Of a DNA stretch of 17,171 bases, positions 1 through 7,286 are shown piece after piece. A program made the translations under genes and the position numbers. The stretch is from Clostridium_AD sp047624165. GTDB taxonomy: Bacteria; Bacillota; Clostridia; Clostridiales; Clostridiaceae. The notes under the pieces were generated by a model. It was given only the letters and a program-made list of their open reading frames with translations, was not told where the DNA came from and did no database searches. The stretch is taken from assembly GCA_047624165.1 (NCBI GenBank), contig JBLHPD010000099.1, forward strand, positions 1 to 17,171, written 5' to 3'. Position 1 is the stretch's first letter; each line of letters begins with the position of its first letter.

Positions 1-19
1 TATTTAAATTGAATTAATA

Positions 20-580
20 TTACAGCTTAGATGATGATGAATTATTTTCTTCATCGGTAAGTGAATACAAATAATATGAATGCAAAAGGGATCTGCTTAA
101 AACATTAGCAATTTCCATTACTAAACTTAATCTTATGTTTCTATTAGTGAAAAGTTCACTGTCATCACTTGAATCTACTATACCTATTAATGAAACATTG
201 CCTACCTTAGGTAGTGTTTTTCCTACACCTTTGCCTGGATGAATCGGATAATTTCTAGCTTGGATTTCGCCAATATTTGAAACATCGCCTAAACATGCAT
301 CTACACCTATTATAGTACAATTTGGGTGCAAAGCATTTATTTCAGATAATTTACTATCGATGTTCAAAGCGTGAATTGGATTATCTATGGTTCCATATAC
401 AGGTAATGGAAAGGAGCTATCTTTTAAAAATGTGCCAACTAAAGGGCCTAGACAATCACCTATACATCTATCGGTGCCTATGCAAACAACTAAAGTATTT
501 TTGTCAATATAGTCTTTTAGAAAATTAGAAATTGTATAGTATGCTAAAGAATCTTTATAATGGGTTTTAGCTTTACTCAA
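20..580 (-). CDS. yyaC: Spore protease YyaC-like protein (DUF1256 family)
   Basis: Predicted 186-residue soluble protein of the YyaC/DUF1256 family. This family occurs in endospore formers and is related in fold to the GPR spore protease and hydrogenase-maturation protease group. Its substrate and exact role are not established. The family signature is visible: a hydrophobic strand leads into GTDRCIGD (about residues 35-42) followed by LGPLVGT, then IGVDACLG (about 92-98) with an Asp, and a GKGVGKTLPKVG loop near 117-128. Asp37, Asp42 and Asp94 are candidate metal or catalytic positions by analogy. The start is a TTG at 578-580, chosen because AAGGAGG lies 8 nt upstream on the minus strand and no ATG fits. 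The length is close to the family's usual size. The C-terminus ends in a polar Ser/Asn-rich tail. It is divergent from the lipoprotein gene at 744. I found no convincing sporulation-sigma promoter. Family assignment is confident; activity is inferred. Confidence 0.88.
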   Translation of the reverse strand: MSKAKTHYKDSLAYYTISNFLKDYIDKNTLVVCIGTDRCIGDCLGPLVGTFLKDSSFPLPVYGTIDNPIHALNIDSKLSEINALHPNCTIIGVDACLGDVSNIGEIQARNYPIHPGKGVGKTLPKVGNVSLIGIVDSSDDSELFTNRNIRLSLVMEIANVLSRSLLHSYYLYSLTDEENNSSSSKL

Positions 581-743
581 GAAATATACCTCCTTGTATT
601 ACGCTTAGAAAAAATAATTATAAATTATTTTCCTATGAATAATTTATATGAATAAATTCTGTGTATTATTATGATAAAAGAATAAAAAAATGATTAGTTG
701 GCAAATAATCTATATATATATTAATCTGTTGAGGTGATTTTTT

Positions 744-1361
744 ATGAAAAGAATTTATTCATTATTCATTATTATATTTTCTACCGTTGCAAGTGTGACT
801 ACTATGGTGTCGTGCGATTATTCAAATAACTTAAAACAAGTGGCCCAGTATAAAAAAGGGTACGTACCCAATATATCTATTGCTAATGATACTAGAGATA
901 AAGAAGTGAAAAAAAATGAAGAAGAAACTTTAAATACTAAAGATGATTTAGAGGGCACTGAATTATTTCAGAAAAAATTAAGTGCCGATTATAAAAGCGA
1001 AGATAATAAAAATAGTGATAGTTTTTATGGAGATATAGGAGAGAATGATAAAAGTGAAAATAGTCTAGAAAGTTATTATAATTACATAGAAAATGAACAA
1101 TCAGTATTTAAGGTATCAACAGGGAAAATACAAGAGAATCTAACTACTTCTGATAAAATAAAGTTACTATATATGAGTATGCAACTTGGAAGAGAGGATT
1201 ATAAAAAGGTGGAGGAATATTTATATGCAGTGGATGCTGAGGAGGGTGTTCTTAATGCGCTTAAACTATTAAAAGAAGATTTATCAAAAAAAGAATATGA
1301 AAAAGTACGGAAAATTGCAGGAAGGTTTATAGATATGGATGCTGCAGAAAGTCTAGACTAG
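744..1361 (+). CDS. Putative small acidic lipoprotein of unknown function
   Basis: I do not recognise the family. The 205-residue product has a lipoprotein-type signal: MKR, a hydrophobic stretch (about residues 4-19) and a lipobox-like M-V-S-C with the candidate lipidated Cys at 24, so it is probably anchored to the outer face of the membrane. Residues about 50-115 are Asp/Glu/Lys/Asn/Ser-rich and probably disordered. The C-terminal 75 residues look helical, with regularly spaced Leu and Lys (a DKIKLL stretch, then DYKKVEEYL, ALKLLKEDL and YEKVRKIAGRFIDMD), and probably form a small folded domain. The ATG start is supported by GAGGTGA about 7 nt upstream. It is transcribed away from yyaC and followed by the tRNA array, which has its own promoter, so it is probably monocistronic. 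I see no good sigma-A promoter: TTGGCA at 698-703 lacks a well-placed -10. A sporulation-related role is only a guess from its neighbour. Confidence 0.75.
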   Translation: MKRIYSLFIIIFSTVASVTTMVSCDYSNNLKQVAQYKKGYVPNISIANDTRDKEVKKNEEETLNTKDDLEGTELFQKKLSADYKSEDNKNSDSFYGDIGENDKSENSLESYYNYIENEQSVFKVSTGKIQENLTTSDKIKLLYMSMQLGREDYKKVEEYLYAVDAEEGVLNALKLLKEDLSKKEYEKVRKIAGRFIDMDAAESLD

Positions 1362-1462
1362 TTAGGAACATGAAAATAAGTTATATTGATGCTTAATACT
1401 GAGTAATTATGCGGATAATATAGTAATGTAGAGAAGAAGTCGTTTATTGAAAAAAAATTAAC

Positions 1463-1491
1463 TTGAAATTATTTAATTAAGGTTGTATAAT
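1463..1491 (+). promoter_or_regulatory. Sigma-A promoter of the tRNA array
   Basis: TTGAAA (1463-1468) and a perfect TATAAT (1486-1491) are separated by 17 bp. This places transcription start near 1498, about 25 nt before the first tRNA-Thr. No other promoter of this quality lies between the lipoprotein gene and the array. Confidence 0.75.
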
Positions 1492-1522
1492 AATTCTTGT
1501 TGACGCGATAAAAATATAATAT

Positions 1523-1597
1523 GCTGGCATGGCTCAACGGTAGAGCAGCTGACTTGTAATCAGCAGGTTGTAGGTTCAATTCCTATTGCCAGCTCCA
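1523..1597 (+). tRNA. tRNA-Thr(TGT), copy 1
   Basis: 75 nt with encoded CCA. The acceptor stem GCTGGCA pairs with TGCCAGC. The anticodon stem GCTGA/TCAGC encloses loop CTTGTAA with anticodon TGT at 1555-1557. The T-loop is TTCAATT. It is identical to the copy at 2079-2153. Confidence 0.97.
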
Positions 1598-1601
1598 TAT
1601 T

Positions 1602-1686
1602 GGAGGAGTTCCCGAGTGGCCAAAGGGGGCAGACTGTAAATCTGTTACGTAATGTTTCGATGGTTCGAATCCATCCTCCTCCACCA
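1602..1686 (+). tRNA. tRNA-Tyr(GTA), copy 1
   Basis: 85 nt class II tRNA with a long variable arm and encoded CCA. The acceptor GGAGGAG pairs with CTCCTCC, the T-arm is GATGG/CCATC, and the anticodon GTA is at 1636-1638. It is identical to copies 2 and 3. It starts 4 nt after the preceding tRNA-Thr, so the two are processed from one transcript. Confidence 0.97.
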
Positions 1687-1711
1687 TTTATCAAAGTACT
1701 TCATAAATCAT

Positions 1712-1787
1712 GGGAGCATAGCTCAGCTGGGAGAGCATCTGCCTTACAAGCAGAGGGTCACAGGTTCGAACCCTGTTGTTCCCACCA
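1712..1787 (+). tRNA. tRNA-Val(TAC), copy 1
   Basis: 76 nt with encoded CCA. The acceptor GGGAGCA pairs with TGTTCCC (one G-T pair). The anticodon stem TCTGC/GCAGA has loop CTTACAA and anticodon TAC at 1745-1747. It is separated from tRNA-Tyr by a 25 nt spacer that recurs between Tyr2 and Val2. Confidence 0.97.
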
Positions 1788-1867
1788 AGAACAATTTTAA
1801 AAGTTTCATAGGCTAGTTCATATTTTTATACTGATATACCTTAATAAAAGGTTGTTAGCTATATTAT

Positions 1868-1952
1868 GGAGGAGTTCCCGAGTGGCCAAAGGGGGCAGAC
1901 TGTAAATCTGTTACGTAATGTTTCGATGGTTCGAATCCATCCTCCTCCACCA
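1868..1952 (+). tRNA. tRNA-Tyr(GTA), copy 2
   Basis: Base-for-base copy of the tRNA-Tyr at 1602, with anticodon GTA at 1902-1904 and encoded CCA. It follows an 80 nt tRNA-free gap (1788-1867) that separates the two halves of the array. No clear second promoter is visible in that gap. Confidence 0.97.
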
Positions 1953-1977
1953 TTTATCATAGTACTTTATAAATCAT

Positions 1978-2053
1978 GGGAGCATAGCTCAGCTGGGAGA
2001 GCATCTGCCTTACAAGCAGAGGGTCACAGGTTCGAACCCTGTTGTTCCCACCA
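1978..2053 (+). tRNA. tRNA-Val(TAC), copy 2
   Basis: Identical to copy 1, with anticodon TAC at 2011-2013 and encoded CCA. The 25 nt spacer before it differs from the first Tyr-Val spacer at only two positions. Confidence 0.97.
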
Positions 2054-2078
2054 CGACAAGATTTTAAAAAGAATATAT

Positions 2079-2153
2079 GCTGGCATGGCTCAACGGTAGA
2101 GCAGCTGACTTGTAATCAGCAGGTTGTAGGTTCAATTCCTATTGCCAGCTCCA
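2079..2153 (+). tRNA. tRNA-Thr(TGT), copy 2
   Basis: Identical to copy 1, with anticodon TGT at 2111-2113 and encoded CCA. It is followed after 3 nt by tRNA-Tyr, repeating the Thr-Tyr order seen at the start of the array. Confidence 0.97.
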
Positions 2154-2156
2154 TAT

Positions 2157-2241
2157 GGAGGAGTTCCCGAGTGGCCAAAGGGGGCAGACTGTAAATCTGT
2201 TACGTAATGTTTCGATGGTTCGAATCCATCCTCCTCCACCA
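2157..2241 (+). tRNA. tRNA-Tyr(GTA), copy 3
   Basis: Third identical copy, with anticodon GTA at 2191-2193. The last A of its CCA abuts the intrinsic terminator, so it is the final member of the array. Confidence 0.97.
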
Positions 2242-2266
2242 AAAGACATCTGTAGATGTCTTTTTT
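2242..2266 (+). terminator. Intrinsic terminator of the tRNA array
   Basis: The stem AAAGACATC/GATGTCTTT has loop TGTA and the right arm runs into six T (2261-2266). It begins directly after the CCA of the last tRNA. Confidence 0.88.
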
Positions 2267-2299
2267 ATTGGGTTGATATTTTAAGGCGTATAGGCTCTG

Positions 2300-2328
2300 T
2301 TGACACTACAAAATTTACATGGTATTAT
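2300..2328 (+). promoter_or_regulatory. Sigma-A promoter of the metK transcript
   Basis: A consensus TTGACA (2300-2305) and TATTAT (2323-2328) are separated by exactly 17 bp. The predicted start is near 2335, just upstream of the S-box aptamer. Confidence 0.85.
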
Positions 2329-2350
2329 GAATAAAACTTAATAGTGATAA

Positions 2351-2455
2351 CTCTTATCAAGAGAGGTGGAGGGGAAAAGGCCCTATGAAACCCGGCAACC
2401 GGTGCAATGCACCATGGTGCCAATTCCTGCAGGTATATTATGCAAGATAAGAAGG
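2351..2455 (+). promoter_or_regulatory. SAM-I (S-box) riboswitch aptamer of metK
   Basis: The S-box core is recognisable in order: TCTTATC (P1, 5' strand, 2352-2358), AGAGGTGGAGGG, GGCCCTATGAAACCCGGCAA, the GGTGC..GCACC hairpin, GGTGCCAATTCC, and GATAAGA closing P1 (2446-2452). The family binds S-adenosylmethionine and shuts off expression when SAM is plentiful. This fits its place directly before metK, the SAM synthetase gene. The 3' P1 strand ATAAGAAG (2447-2454) can instead pair with CTTCTTAT (2471-2478) inside the terminator's left arm. It can therefore act as an antiterminator when SAM is absent, giving a complete transcriptional off-switch. Confidence 0.95.
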
Positions 2456-2466
2456 ATGGTTAAAAC

Positions 2467-2500
2467 ACCTCTTCTTATATTTGGAAGAGGTTTTATTTTT
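2467..2500 (+). terminator. Riboswitch-controlled terminator before metK
   Basis: The stem ACCTCTTC (2467-2474) / GAAGAGGT (2484-2491) is followed by a T-rich run (2492-2500). Its left arm overlaps the antiterminator partner at 2471-2478, so the two helices exclude each other. Confidence 0.9.
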
Positions 2501-2539
2501 ATTAAAGAGAATTTTTGAGCATTGGAGAGGAGAATTATA

Positions 2540-3715
2540 ATGAAAAAATTATTTACATCAGAATCAGTTACAGAAGGACATCCAGATAAAATGTGTGACC
2601 AAATTTCAGATGCTATACTTGATGCAATTTTAGAACAAGATCCTTATGCTAGAGTTGCTTGTGAAACAGCAGTTACTACAGGAATGGTTTTAGTTATGGG
2701 AGAGATAACAACTAATTGTTATGTAGACTTTCCTAAAGTTGTTAGAAGTACTATAGAAGGTATAGGATATACTAGAGCAAAATATGGGTTTGATGCTAGC
2801 ACATGTGCAGTAATTACGTCTATTGATGAACAATCATCAGATATAGCTATGGGAGTTAACGAGGCATTAGAATCTAAGACAGGTCAGCAGGCTGAGATGG
2901 ATTCAATAGGTGCTGGAGACCAAGGCATGATGTTTGGTTTTGCTACTAATGAGACGCCGGAATATATGCCACTACCAATTTCTATGGCTCATAGATTATC
3001 AAGAAGATTAAGTGAAGTAAGAAAGAATGGTACGCTGAACTACTTAAGACCAGACGGAAAGACTCAAGTTACTGTAGAGTATGAAGATAATAAACCAGTA
3101 AGAATAGATACTATTGTTATTTCAACTCAACATGGAGAGGAAGCGACCCATGATCAAATCGAAAAAGATTTAATTCAATATGTAATAAAGCCAATAGTTC
3201 CAAGGGAATTGTTAGATGAAAATACTAAATATTATATAAATCCTACAGGTAGATTTGTAATTGGAGGACCGCAAGGAGATTCTGGTTTAACAGGAAGAAA
3301 AATAATAGTAGATACTTATGGTGGATACGCAAGGCATGGCGGTGGAGCATTCTCTGGAAAAGATTCAACAAAAGTTGATAGATCTGCGGCGTATGCTGCA
3401 AGATGGGTTGCTAAAAACTTAGTAGCTGCAGGAGTTTCAGATAAATTAGAAATTGCGGTAGCGTATGCTATAGGCGTAGCTAAACCTGTATCTATAGAAG
3501 TTGAAACTTTTGGGACAGGAAAAATTGCAGATGATAAAATTGTTGAAATAATCGGAAAAGTATTTGATTTAAGACCAGCTGTTATAATAAGAGAATTAGA
3601 CTTAAGAAAGCCTATTTACAAACAAACAGCAGCTTATGGGCATTTTGGAAGAACTGATTTAGATCTTTCATGGGAAAGATTAAATAAGGTTGAAGAAATA
3701 AAAAAATATTTATAA
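2540..3715 (+). CDS. metK: S-adenosylmethionine synthetase
   Basis: Makes S-adenosylmethionine from methionine and ATP in the cytoplasm, releasing phosphate and pyrophosphate. The 391-residue product is the usual bacterial length. Hallmarks visible are SESVTEGHPDK (residues 7-17, ATP/Mg contact), the central loop motif GAGDQGMMFGFATNE, and GGPQGDSGLTGRKIIVDTYGG with the following GGGAFSGKD, which bind triphosphate and Mg. The C-terminus has the characteristic YGHFGR. I placed the start at the ATG at 2540. It is preceded at 6-10 nt by GGAGAGGAG, and the product begins MKKLFTSESVTEGHPDK like other MetK proteins; the upstream in-frame TTG at 2522 lies before this Shine-Dalgarno sequence. The gene is controlled by the SAM riboswitch and closed by its own terminator, so it is probably monocistronic. 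Confidence 0.98.
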   Translation: MKKLFTSESVTEGHPDKMCDQISDAILDAILEQDPYARVACETAVTTGMVLVMGEITTNCYVDFPKVVRSTIEGIGYTRAKYGFDASTCAVITSIDEQSSDIAMGVNEALESKTGQQAEMDSIGAGDQGMMFGFATNETPEYMPLPISMAHRLSRRLSEVRKNGTLNYLRPDGKTQVTVEYEDNKPVRIDTIVISTQHGEEATHDQIEKDLIQYVIKPIVPRELLDENTKYYINPTGRFVIGGPQGDSGLTGRKIIVDTYGGYARHGGGAFSGKDSTKVDRSAAYAARWVAKNLVAAGVSDKLEIAVAYAIGVAKPVSIEVETFGTGKIADDKIVEIIGKVFDLRPAVIIRELDLRKPIYKQTAAYGHFGRTDLDLSWERLNKVEEIKKYL

Positions 3716-3717
3716 TA

Positions 3718-3756
3718 AAAAGGGGGATAACAATTACTAATTGTTATCCCCCTTTT
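3718..3756 (+). terminator. Intrinsic terminator after metK
   Basis: A long perfect stem AAAAGGGGGATAACAAT / ATTGTTATCCCCCTTTT has a small loop around 3735-3739. The T tract is only four residues, but the stem is very stable. It begins three bases after the metK stop and may be read from either side. Confidence 0.82.
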
Positions 3757-3886
3757 GCAAAGGTAATTATTGAAACAAATCAATCATAGAAATATCTAGT
3801 TTTTATTTATTCTATTGATTATTAATTGGCATTTTGATAAAACTTAAGATAGGGGTATACTAAAAGTAAAAAACTCAAAATACATA

Positions 3887-3895
3887 TGATATAAT
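3887..3895 (+). promoter_or_regulatory. Extended -10 promoter for recD2
   Basis: TGATATAAT is an exact extended -10 (TGnTATAAT, with TATAAT at 3890-3895). No good -35 lies 17 bp upstream, which is common for extended -10 promoters. Predicted transcription start is near 3902, giving a leader of about 30 nt. Confidence 0.55.
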
Positions 3896-3932
3896 ACTGA
3901 TAATTATAATAATATTAAATAGGGGAGATTTT

Positions 3933-6164
3933 ATGCCAGAAATACAAGGAACAATTGAAGATATAGTATTTCATAATGAAGAAAATGGGTATATAATTGC
4001 TCATTTGAATGATAATAAAGAAAAAGTAACAGTAGTAGGCATTGTGCCGTACATAGGTGAAGGTCAGAATTTAAAATTAACTGGAGACTGGGTAAATCAT
4101 CCCCAATTTGGAAAGCAATTCAAAATAATACACTGTGATGAGATTATACCTAGCTCGCTTATAGGAATAGAAAAATATTTATCTTCAGGAGTTATTCAAG
4201 GAATTGGACCTGTAACCGCTAAAAAAATTGTACAGCGTTTTGGTGAAGATACTATGAATATATTAGACAATGAAATAGAAAGATTAAAAGAAATTGATGG
4301 TGTAGGACAAAAAAAGATTCAATTAATTTTTGAATCGTATTCTAAGCAACGAGAAGTTAAAAATATAATGATATTCCTTCAAACGTATGGAGTAACACCC
4401 AGTCAATGTGTAAAAATTTATAAAAAATATGGAGCGGATTCTATAAAGGTAGTACGAGATAATCCTTATGTCTTAACTGAAACCATAGCGGGTGTGGGAT
4501 TTAAAATTGCTGATAAGATAGCGCGAAGTTTAGGAATAGATAAAGATTCTCCTTTTAGAATACAAAGTGGAATTAATTATGTGGTTAATGAATTTTGTGC
4601 TATGGGAAATACTTATATGCCACTAGAAAAATTACATAAGGAAGCTAAAAGTATACTTGGTGTTACTGATGATGAAATCGAGAAAAATATTTATGATAAT
4701 GTGTTACAAGGAAAACTTAAAGTAGAGAATATCGATGAAGAAGACTGTGTTTTCACTATGCCCTTCTATTATTGCGAATTAGGTATTACTAAAAAAATTA
4801 TAACATTATCAATAGAAAAATATGATGAATTAGAAATAGATATAGAAGAGAAGATTATAAGCTTTGAAAAACAGAAAAGTATACAATTTGCAACATCTCA
4901 AAAAACCGCTATTTGTGGAGCTATGGAAAATAGTATTGAGGTTATAACAGGAGGGCCAGGTACTGGGAAAACTACTATAATTAATTGTATTATAGAGGTG
5001 TTTGAAGAAGCTGGGATGAAAGTATATATGGCTGCCCCTACAGGACGTGCAGCTAAAAGAATGACAGAAGCTACTGGGCGTGAAGCAAAGACTATACATA
5101 GGTTATTAGAGCTTGGAGTGGGCGGTGACGATGGGTCACAGTTTTTCAAAAGTGAAGAATCACCTTTAGATTGTGATGTGCTAATCGTTGATGAGGCGTC
5201 CATGATAGATATAATGCTTATGAATAGTTTATTAAAAGCAATTGCCATAGGGACGAGGCTTATAATAGTTGGTGATGTTGACCAATTGCCATCTGTCGGA
5301 CCAGGGAATGTACTAAGAGATATAATAGACAGTAAGTGTGTTAAGGTAGTTAAGCTTAAGGAGATTTTTAGGCAAGCTAGGGAAAGCATGATTATTGTAA
5401 ATGCCCATAAAATTAATAGTGGAGAGATGCCTATCCTAAATAAGAGGGACAAAGATTTTTATTTTATTGAAAATAATGAGCCGGAAAAAATATTAGATAG
5501 TATCATTACCTTAATCAATACTAGATTACCAAATTTTAATAAACAATGGGATAAGATGAAAAATATTCAAATATTATCGCCTATGAGAAAAGGAATACTC
5601 GGCATAGAAAACTTAAATGAAAAACTTCAGGCGATATTAAATCCTAAATTAAAAGATAAAAGGGAAAAGGAATATAGGAATACTATTTTTAGGGTTGGGG
5701 ATAAGGTGATGCAAATAAAAAATAATTACACAATGAAGTGGCATAAAATGAGCGCAAGGGGCGAAGATGGTGCTGGAATTTTTAACGGTGACGTGGGATA
5801 TGTAGAAGATATTGATGAAGATAATGAGAATGTTATTGTTATTTTTGATGATGATAAGCGTGTAGAATATGAAGGAGTAAATTTAGATGAATTAACGCTA
5901 GCATATGCTATCACAATACACAAAAGTCAAGGTAGCGAGTTTGAAGTTGTAATTATGCCTATGTTTATGGGGCCACCACTTTTAATGAACAGAAATCTGC
6001 TTTATACAGGGATAACTAGAGCAAAAAATATGGTTGTTTTAGTGGGAACAATAAAAGCTATTAGTTTTATGAAGGATAATAATAGGAGTTTCGAGAGGTA
6101 TTCAGCACTAGGCTGGAGAATAAGACAAATAGTAGATGTAAATATTAATAATGATGAAAATTAG
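3933..6164 (+). CDS. recD2: RecD2-type 5'-3' DNA helicase
   Basis: Superfamily 1B helicase of the RecD2 (RecD-like, RecBC-independent) family, involved in DNA repair and replication-fork maintenance; ATP-driven 5'-3' unwinding is known for family members. The 743 residues match the RecD2 length and arrangement. An N-terminal OB-like domain (about 1-75) is followed by helix-hairpin-helix segments (GIGPVTAKKIV near 95 and IDGVGQKKI near 122), then the helicase core. Visible motifs are Walker A GGPGTGKT (340-347), motif Ia AAPTGRAAKRM, Walker B VLIVDEASMID (416-426), motif III GDVDQLPSVGPG (447-458), an SH3-like insert in the 2B region, and motif V/VI AYAITIHKSQGSEF (657-670) with YTGITRAK. The ATG start follows AGGGGAG at about 7 nt. 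It lies upstream of the comFA-like/comFC pair with 93 bp between. All catalytic motifs are intact. Confidence 0.96.
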   Translation: MPEIQGTIEDIVFHNEENGYIIAHLNDNKEKVTVVGIVPYIGEGQNLKLTGDWVNHPQFGKQFKIIHCDEIIPSSLIGIEKYLSSGVIQGIGPVTAKKIVQRFGEDTMNILDNEIERLKEIDGVGQKKIQLIFESYSKQREVKNIMIFLQTYGVTPSQCVKIYKKYGADSIKVVRDNPYVLTETIAGVGFKIADKIARSLGIDKDSPFRIQSGINYVVNEFCAMGNTYMPLEKLHKEAKSILGVTDDEIEKNIYDNVLQGKLKVENIDEEDCVFTMPFYYCELGITKKIITLSIEKYDELEIDIEEKIISFEKQKSIQFATSQKTAICGAMENSIEVITGGPGTGKTTIINCIIEVFEEAGMKVYMAAPTGRAAKRMTEATGREAKTIHRLLELGVGGDDGSQFFKSEESPLDCDVLIVDEASMIDIMLMNSLLKAIAIGTRLIIVGDVDQLPSVGPGNVLRDIIDSKCVKVVKLKEIFRQARESMIIVNAHKINSGEMPILNKRDKDFYFIENNEPEKILDSIITLINTRLPNFNKQWDKMKNIQILSPMRKGILGIENLNEKLQAILNPKLKDKREKEYRNTIFRVGDKVMQIKNNYTMKWHKMSARGEDGAGIFNGDVGYVEDIDEDNENVIVIFDDDKRVEYEGVNLDELTLAYAITIHKSQGSEFEVVIMPMFMGPPLLMNRNLLYTGITRAKNMVVLVGTIKAISFMKDNNRSFERYSALGWRIRQIVDVNINNDEN

Positions 6165-6257
6165 ATTAATTAAACTAAAACAAATCTTTAATGACATTTC
6201 AGAAGGCATAATATTACAGCACTACAGGTGCTGATCTAACTGTAAAGGAGAATTTGC

Positions 6258-7286
6258 ATGGTTTTCTACTCAAAATTAAGCCTTAGTAAGGAAAAAGATG
6301 AAATCAGCAAAGAAATTTTAAGACGTTCTTTAAATGGTAAAAAAAGAATTGATGTTCTATCTGTATTTTACAATTCTTCTGATCTATTTTTAGAAACTAT
6401 AATTGCATATGCTAATGATAAGAAAAAAATATTGTATATAACTAATGAAAGTCAGCATAGTGTTGACATAATTCACTTTGTAAATAAATTTAGTAATTTA
6501 GGTGAATATGTATGTTCTCCTGAAACAAATTATAGCAGTGAAAATGAGTGTTTACATATATGTAATCATGAAAATGCATTAAAACTCGAAAAAAAATTTG
6601 ATTTAGTTATTTATAATGATATTAGAAGTTTCCCTAAATACAATAAACAACAAATAAAAGAAATATTATCAAAGACCTCTAAAGTAGCGGGCGCTGCTAT
6701 AGCTTATTCTGTAGAAAGTGTTTTAAGTGATGGAGCTCAAATTATCTTTCCGTTTAAAAATAATAAAATGCCAATTATAGAGCCTAGAATTATAACTACA
6801 AGAATAAATCTTAATATTGATATACCTTTGGTGGTTTATGAATACTTAAATTGGTCAATTATATCTAATAGAAAGGTAATAATTTTTACCCCGGATGCGG
6901 AAAAAGCAACATCGGTATTTGAGTATCTAAGTAATTTCAAAGAAAAGTTAAGTAAAAATATATTTTTGTTTATTAGTAGTAAAAGCGATATGGATATTCC
7001 AATAAAGTTTATGAATAAAGATAAGGGAATAATAGTAACTAATGACTTTGAAGAAAGCTACCTAGAATTCCATGCGGTTGATGTTATAGTTTACTTTGCT
7101 GACAATATTAAATTTAATCATAAACAGCTATTATATTTATCAAGTAAGGTTGGAAGATATGAAAATATACAAAGGGGAGAGGCTATATTTTTAGCTAATG
7201 TTGAAACAATGGAAATGGATAAGGCTAAAAATATAGCTAGAAAATTTAATATGAAAGCGTGGGAGAGAGGATTATTAAATATATAA
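6258..7286 (+). CDS. ComFA-like protein with degenerate helicase motifs
   Basis: The 342-residue product sits directly before comFC, the place where Firmicutes carry comFA (the ATP-dependent DNA-translocation motor of competence). The C-terminal half resembles ComFA: GIIVTNDFEESYLEFHAVDV (257-276) corresponds to the family's I-VTT-ILERG-T-P-VDV stretch, followed by FADNIKFNHKQLLYLSSKVGR (280-300) in place of the family's QI-GRVGR helicase motif VI. The ATPase motifs are missing. NSSDLF (39-44) stands where GAGKTE is expected, YNDIRSFP (119-126) where DEVDAFP is expected, and AYSVES (149-154) where a TATP-like motif III is expected. The N-terminal zinc-finger region of typical ComFA is also absent, so the protein is about 120 residues shorter. 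The ATG start is backed by AAGGAG 7 nt upstream. I infer an inactive or repurposed ComFA descendant. The reading frame is open and intact, so it is not a simple pseudogene. Confidence 0.65.
   Translation: MVFYSKLSLSKEKDEISKEILRRSLNGKKRIDVLSVFYNSSDLFLETIIAYANDKKKILYITNESQHSVDIIHFVNKFSNLGEYVCSPETNYSSENECLHICNHENALKLEKKFDLVIYNDIRSFPKYNKQQIKEILSKTSKVAGAAIAYSVESVLSDGAQIIFPFKNNKMPIIEPRIITTRINLNIDIPLVVYEYLNWSIISNRKVIIFTPDAEKATSVFEYLSNFKEKLSKNIFLFISSKSDMDIPIKFMNKDKGIIVTNDFEESYLEFHAVDVIVYFADNIKFNHKQLLYLSSKVGRYENIQRGEAIFLANVETMEMDKAKNIARKFNMKAWERGLLNI

Larger units (their letters stand above)
1523..2241 (+). repeat. Duplicated tRNA segments (Thr-Tyr and Tyr-Val units)
   Basis: Two imperfect direct repeats overlap in this array. 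The Tyr-spacer-Val segment at 1602-1787 recurs at 1868-2053; the tRNAs are identical and the 25 nt spacer has two mismatches. A related tail (ATTTTAAAAG) continues just past both Val genes. The Thr-Tyr segment at 1523-1686 recurs at 2079-2241, with a 4 nt versus 3 nt spacer. Conservation of the spacers shows segmental duplication rather than independent gain. Confidence 0.9.

Noticed and set aside
1500..1520. TTGACG (1500-1505) with TATAAT (1515-1520) as the tRNA promoter
   Set aside because: The spacing is only 9 bp; the TTGAAA/TATAAT pair at 1463-1491 has the correct 17 bp.
1600..1800. Short open reading frames across the tRNA array (1600-1800 and 1866-2099)
   Set aside because: They are translations of identical tRNA-Tyr and tRNA-Val sequences; no ribosome binding sites and fully explained by the tRNAs.
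2522..2539. Upstream TTG start for metK
   Set aside because: It would place the Shine-Dalgarno sequence inside the gene; ATG 2540 gives the standard MetK N-terminus.
4830..5452. Reverse-strand open frames within recD2 (4830-5099 and 4898-5452)
   Set aside because: They lie antisense to the intact helicase core, have no ribosome binding site and no recognisable protein features.
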